A DNA stretch of 64,000 bases from Scytalidium lignicola (lineage: Eukaryota > Ascomycota > Leotiomycetes). How positions within the stretch are numbered: position 1 is the stretch's first letter; every line of letters begins with the position of its first letter. Location of the stretch: contig NCSJ02000005.1 of NCBI GenBank assembly GCA_002812745.2, positions 266,754-330,753 on the forward strand, written 5' to 3'. Below, piece after piece: positions 60,805 through 64,000 of the stretch. The position numbers were made by a program, and so were the translations under genes. The notes beneath the pieces were generated by a model, which made no database searches, was not told the DNA's origin, and saw nothing but the letters and a program-made list of their open reading frames with translations.

Positions 60805-60836
60805 ATGGCCGGCTATTCAAACCTACAGATTGCTAA
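60700..60836 (+). promoter_or_regulatory. Cluster of three upstream ORFs in the phosphatase leader
   Basis: uORFs at 60700-60714 (ATG TTG AGA GAG TGA), 60715-60735 (seven codons including stop) and 60762-60836. The last overlaps the phosphatase ATG at 60805 in another frame, so ribosomes that start there would miss it. The next in-frame phosphatase ATG is at 60847, beyond the uORF stop. Translational control is inferred, assuming the transcript includes this leader. Confidence 0.6.
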
Positions 60837-63282
60837 CGACCTAACCATGAAAAGATCTGTTACCTCTCTTACATTCTCGACGCCACCGTCTCAGGATAGA
60901 CAATCGGAATCGACCACGATCCTTACACAAACAAACCCATCCAGACGGGAAGGGGAAAGGTATTTAGCGCGGGCGCTGATATCGAGGAGGAAGAGTCCGA
61001 ACCTCTTGTCGACATCAAATATGCCGTCAACAGCTGCGGGTCCTAGAATGTATGAGAACCACATTCCTTCGTTCATGTCGGTGTATGATATGGATCCAAA
61101 TACAATGCAGAGTCGGAGGTTGGTAGATCAGCGCAGTAAAGAAACAGGAAACACATATTCCAATCAACCATCATTAGAACAACCCCGACAGCAAAGTAAC
61201 GAACACGAACACGCGCAAGCACAACACCAGCAACAACAGCAACACCAACATCGAGAAAGTACATCGACACATGCTTCGGACTCTACCGATTCCTCACCAA
61301 CCACTACGATATCTACTATCGACTCATCTTCTTTGTCAGACCCTTCTCCTAGCTCTTCTCCAGAGTCGCCTGTTACTTTAGTCCCTCTGTCCTCTTTTGC
61401 CGGTTCGACCTTCGGACTGGACTCTTTTCAAAGTTTAAAGATGGCAGATAGTACAGCATGTATACCACTCAATGATGACCGACCCATGACATCGCCATCG
61501 CCACGAAGGGCCAAAAACCCCAAAAGCCTAGCACTTAATCTTGCTCCTAGCATTGATGGACTCCAGGACTCTGCTCCATCATCGCCCTCGTTCATAAAAC
61601 CTCCAACTCTAAAGGGGAAAAAGAGGCCCAGTCTGTTGAGTCTTAACACTGGAGCAGCGAACTTGAAGCCTCTAACTCTAGATCCTCTCGCCTCTCCTAG
61701 CATGCCAACGATGCTGCAACGGAGGAGTCTGAAACATTCAGTCTCATCGCCACAGATATCATCAACTCCTGGTTTGGGACCGGCTGGGGGTATGACATTA
61801 GGTGACTTTACAAAAGGTCTCGGGCGTTCGAAATTAGCACATCGCGGGCTAAGTACCACGACGATTGACGAGGTGGCCGATCAAGAAGCACCAGCCGCGG
61901 TCCAGATGGCAACCAGAGTACCCGGAGCTAGTGTTGGGGGCGACTCATTCGATCGCCCGCCTTCGAATGAGGATGCGGTATCGCCAGCATATCCGGAAGG
62001 ACCGATCCTCATGCATGAGCCTAGCGTACACCTATATCTCGAGCCAAAACTCGACGAAGCCATGAAGTTCGACGTCATCATTAATGTAGCTAGGGAGGTA
62101 AAGAATCCATTCGAGCTTGAGGATGAGGATCCAAGCAGAAAAGCATCGGTCTCCTCAATCTCGTCCGACCCGACCAGTGCATATTCACGTAATTCGATTA
62201 TGACCCCTGACACAGGGGCCTCAATGATGTCGTTCAAAACAGCTTTTGAAGTACAACCTTTTAGTTACGATTCAAATGCAGAAGAGTCGTCACCTACTAC
62301 ACCGAGACCCTCAATTACATCTCCGCGACGGCCAGAATATATCCATGTACCTTGGGACCACAATACGGATGTTAAAGATGAGCTCTGGGATTTGTGCCAA
62401 CTAATCGAATCAAGGACGAAGGATGGGAAGCGGGTACTTGTACATTGTCAACAGGGAGCAAGCCGATCAGCAACGCTCATTATAGCATACGGAATGTATC
62501 TCAACCCAGACCTCACGGCAAACGAGGCGTACGCTCAAGCCCAGGCCAAATCTCGATGGGTGAATCCAAATATGTCGCTCTTGTTCTCACTAAACGATTT
62601 CAAGAAGATTATTGATGGGAAACGACAGGACAAGAATATTGTGGGACGGAAAGTCCAGGCGAAGCACAGACCTTCCCTTTCTGCGGATGCCGTTGATGGT
62701 CCTCCAACCCCTTCGAGGGCTAGAGGAAATTCAACTCCAAATGCAGCAGCTCGCGATGCTGCTATTGCCAAGGAAATCGAATCGAAGCAACGGCAGCTAA
62801 TCTCCAATTTCATTACTCCCAACGGAAATCCCGGCTTTGATTTCGGCTTCGGCTTCACTCCTATATCCAAACCACCGTCAGCACCTCCACCACCGCCTCC
62901 CGTGACCGACTCCAGCGAACCAAAAGTAACCTTCGACTTTGGTTTTGCTCCTGTGCCAACGGCTTCCAATACCTTACCCGCTATTACTCACCCTCGATAT
63001 CCTCAGGATGATATGGCTTGGGAATCTAGTTTGATGTCACCCCGTTTAACAGAGATGACTCACAACCCTCTTCAAAACCCGTTTCCTCGGAGCTTCCCTA
63101 TGGAATTAGAGGTCCCTCAAAGTCCAGGTGTATTTAGCCCTAGGACATTTGAATTTCCCAGTAGCATTTTCCCAGTATTGCAGGCTACTACGAGGAATTC
63201 ACTGGCGCTGGAGGAGGATCCGAGAAGCCCACCTACTAAAGGGGAGACGACAATTATTCGGAGTATTGATGATGTCCTTTGA
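60805..63282 (+). CDS. Dual-specificity protein phosphatase (MAPK-phosphatase-like)
   Basis: Single exon, 825 aa from the ATG at 60805; an alternative ATG at 60847 would drop 14 residues. A long Ser/Pro/Gln-rich N-terminus (Q-rich around AQHQQQQQHQH) precedes the catalytic domain, which is split by an insert. The first part reads VHLYLEPKLDEAMKFDVIIN; then come about 80 low-complexity residues, then YIHVPWDHNTDV and signature VLVHCQQGASRSATLIIAYG (catalytic Cys548, HC-x5-RS). The end is Pro-rich. The layout fits the fungal MAPK phosphatase group (yeast Msg5, fission yeast Pmp1), which inactivates cell-wall-integrity or pheromone MAP kinases. Substrate is inferred. The active site is complete. 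Confidence 0.92.
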   Translation: MAGYSNLQIANDLTMKRSVTSLTFSTPPSQDRQSESTTILTQTNPSRREGERYLARALISRRKSPNLLSTSNMPSTAAGPRMYENHIPSFMSVYDMDPNTMQSRRLVDQRSKETGNTYSNQPSLEQPRQQSNEHEHAQAQHQQQQQHQHRESTSTHASDSTDSSPTTTISTIDSSSLSDPSPSSSPESPVTLVPLSSFAGSTFGLDSFQSLKMADSTACIPLNDDRPMTSPSPRRAKNPKSLALNLAPSIDGLQDSAPSSPSFIKPPTLKGKKRPSLLSLNTGAANLKPLTLDPLASPSMPTMLQRRSLKHSVSSPQISSTPGLGPAGGMTLGDFTKGLGRSKLAHRGLSTTTIDEVADQEAPAAVQMATRVPGASVGGDSFDRPPSNEDAVSPAYPEGPILMHEPSVHLYLEPKLDEAMKFDVIINVAREVKNPFELEDEDPSRKASVSSISSDPTSAYSRNSIMTPDTGASMMSFKTAFEVQPFSYDSNAEESSPTTPRPSITSPRRPEYIHVPWDHNTDVKDELWDLCQLIESRTKDGKRVLVHCQQGASRSATLIIAYGMYLNPDLTANEAYAQAQAKSRWVNPNMSLLFSLNDFKKIIDGKRQDKNIVGRKVQAKHRPSLSADAVDGPPTPSRARGNSTPNAAARDAAIAKEIESKQRQLISNFITPNGNPGFDFGFGFTPISKPPSAPPPPPPVTDSSEPKVTFDFGFAPVPTASNTLPAITHPRYPQDDMAWESSLMSPRLTEMTHNPLQNPFPRSFPMELEVPQSPGVFSPRTFEFPSSIFPVLQATTRNSLALEEDPRSPPTKGETTIIRSIDDVL

Positions 63283-64000
63283 GCGATTAGCGTTTCTATA
63301 CCACTCGGCCTACTGGTGGCTGATTATTCATCGTTGTTAAAACAAAATTCAAAACATGAGCATCTAAATATTGTTTATCATGTCCAAAATTTACCTAATC
63401 CACCTGCCTAGCGATACCCGGATGCTCGTCGCATTTTTGGCGTTCAGAGGGATGTGTAGGTCAACGGTGGTGATTGAAGATAGGGAGAGCAAAGGCAAGC
63501 AAAGGAAAAACATCGGCGTTGCATTTTTGTGGAGTTATATATCATTTTTGCTACNTTTTTTTTTTCAACATATACTTGTTTTTCGTTTGGATTTTTTGAA
63601 GTGGAAACCCCCGTCATTTGCTGATGGTTGGCTTTGGTTCCCTTCAGTGTATATTAAATAATGGAATACGGATGAGATGAATGGGAAACGGCACGGAATG
63701 GAATTGTCGAGTGATTGGGCGCTCACTGTGCTCAACATGTTGGGCACTGAAAGAAGCAGGGATTGAATACCGGATTGGAAGTAGATGGAGGTGGAGTATG
63801 TGGGGAGGCTCATGAAAGATAATACAATACAAGACGGATTTCAATCCCAGTCTGAATCCTTCACTTTTGGATTACGCGTGATTAGCGTGTCACTCTTCAA
63901 GAAAAGCATGTTGCATGGCGAGGTAAGATGTGACAAGTAGTTAGAGTTTTGATTCCAAGACTTAAGACGAGAAAGGAGTGTTGGAGGGAAGTGACTTGTA
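63283..64000. other. 3' flank of the phosphatase gene
   Basis: AT-rich 3' UTR and beyond, with an N at 63555 beside poly-T. No further gene seen before the window edge. Confidence 0.6.

Noticed and set aside
1..64000. tRNA, rRNA or CRISPR array
   Set aside because: No cloverleaf with a T-loop box, no rRNA core sequence and no regularly spaced repeat-spacer array was recognised by eye; a tRNA scan was not possible.

Overview
The window is nuclear DNA of a filamentous ascomycete (Pezizomycotina). Evidence: genes with short GT-AG introns of about 45-100 bp, CTAAC-type branch sites, typical fungal protein families, and intergenic stretches of simple repeats and AT-rich DNA. The gene set fits a Leotiomycete, but I cannot name the species from sequence alone (inference). 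Fourteen single N bases, twelve of them beside A/T homopolymers, suggest an assembly from reads with homopolymer-length errors. This matters for two of the apparent frameshifts.

Layout, left to right. 0.1-1.1 kb: RING-like/LysM protein (-). 1.7-2.2 kb: small spliced gene of unknown function (-). 2.2-3.9 kb: gene-free, with a cluster of four repeat and inverted-repeat structures. 3.9-5.8 kb: broken Clr5/TPR gene (+). 6.3-8.5 kb: F-box/LRR ubiquitin-ligase adaptor (-). 8.5-14.6 kb: about 6 kb without convincing genes, including an AT-rich island with a relic that resembles one in the 3.5 kb region. 14.6-18.8 kb: PAS kinase (+). 19.5-23.0 kb: PXA-domain membrane protein with a 1.4 kb intron (+). 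24.3-26.1 kb: CENP-B-type HTH protein (-). 26.1-31.6 kb: long gene-free stretch. 31.6-36.2 kb: ankyrin/Set3-complex Hos4-like protein (+). 36.7-38.1 kb: Hut1 nucleotide-sugar transporter (-). 39.2-40.3 kb: triple-KH RNA-binding protein (-). 41.6-44.1 kb: TBC Rab-GAP (-). 44.6-46.3 kb: protein with acidic-Phe motifs and a Cys/His tail (+). 47.0-47.6 kb: Mediator subunit Med11 (-). 48.0-50.8 kb: TFIID subunit Taf5 (+), divergent from Med11. 51.7-53.1 kb: decayed Ulp1-like protease next to a decayed His-Me finger nuclease (+). 54.2-56.5 kb: conserved low-complexity protein (-). 56.5-60.8 kb: gene-free upstream region. 60.8-63.3 kb: dual-specificity phosphatase (+) with upstream ORFs in its leader.

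Most intact genes are single-copy housekeeping or regulatory functions: transcription (Med11, Taf5, Hos4-like, CENP-B HTH protein), signalling (PAS kinase, MAPK-phosphatase-like), ubiquitin ligase, and trafficking (TBC GAP, PXA, Hut1). They do not form an evident pathway cluster. Exon models were built by hand from splice signals, reading phase and family conservation. Several include micro-exons (22-31 nt) or in-frame introns that a plain ORF search misses. The unusual material is in the accessory parts: the two broken genes, the inverted-repeat cluster, the nonstandard introns and the uORF cluster.
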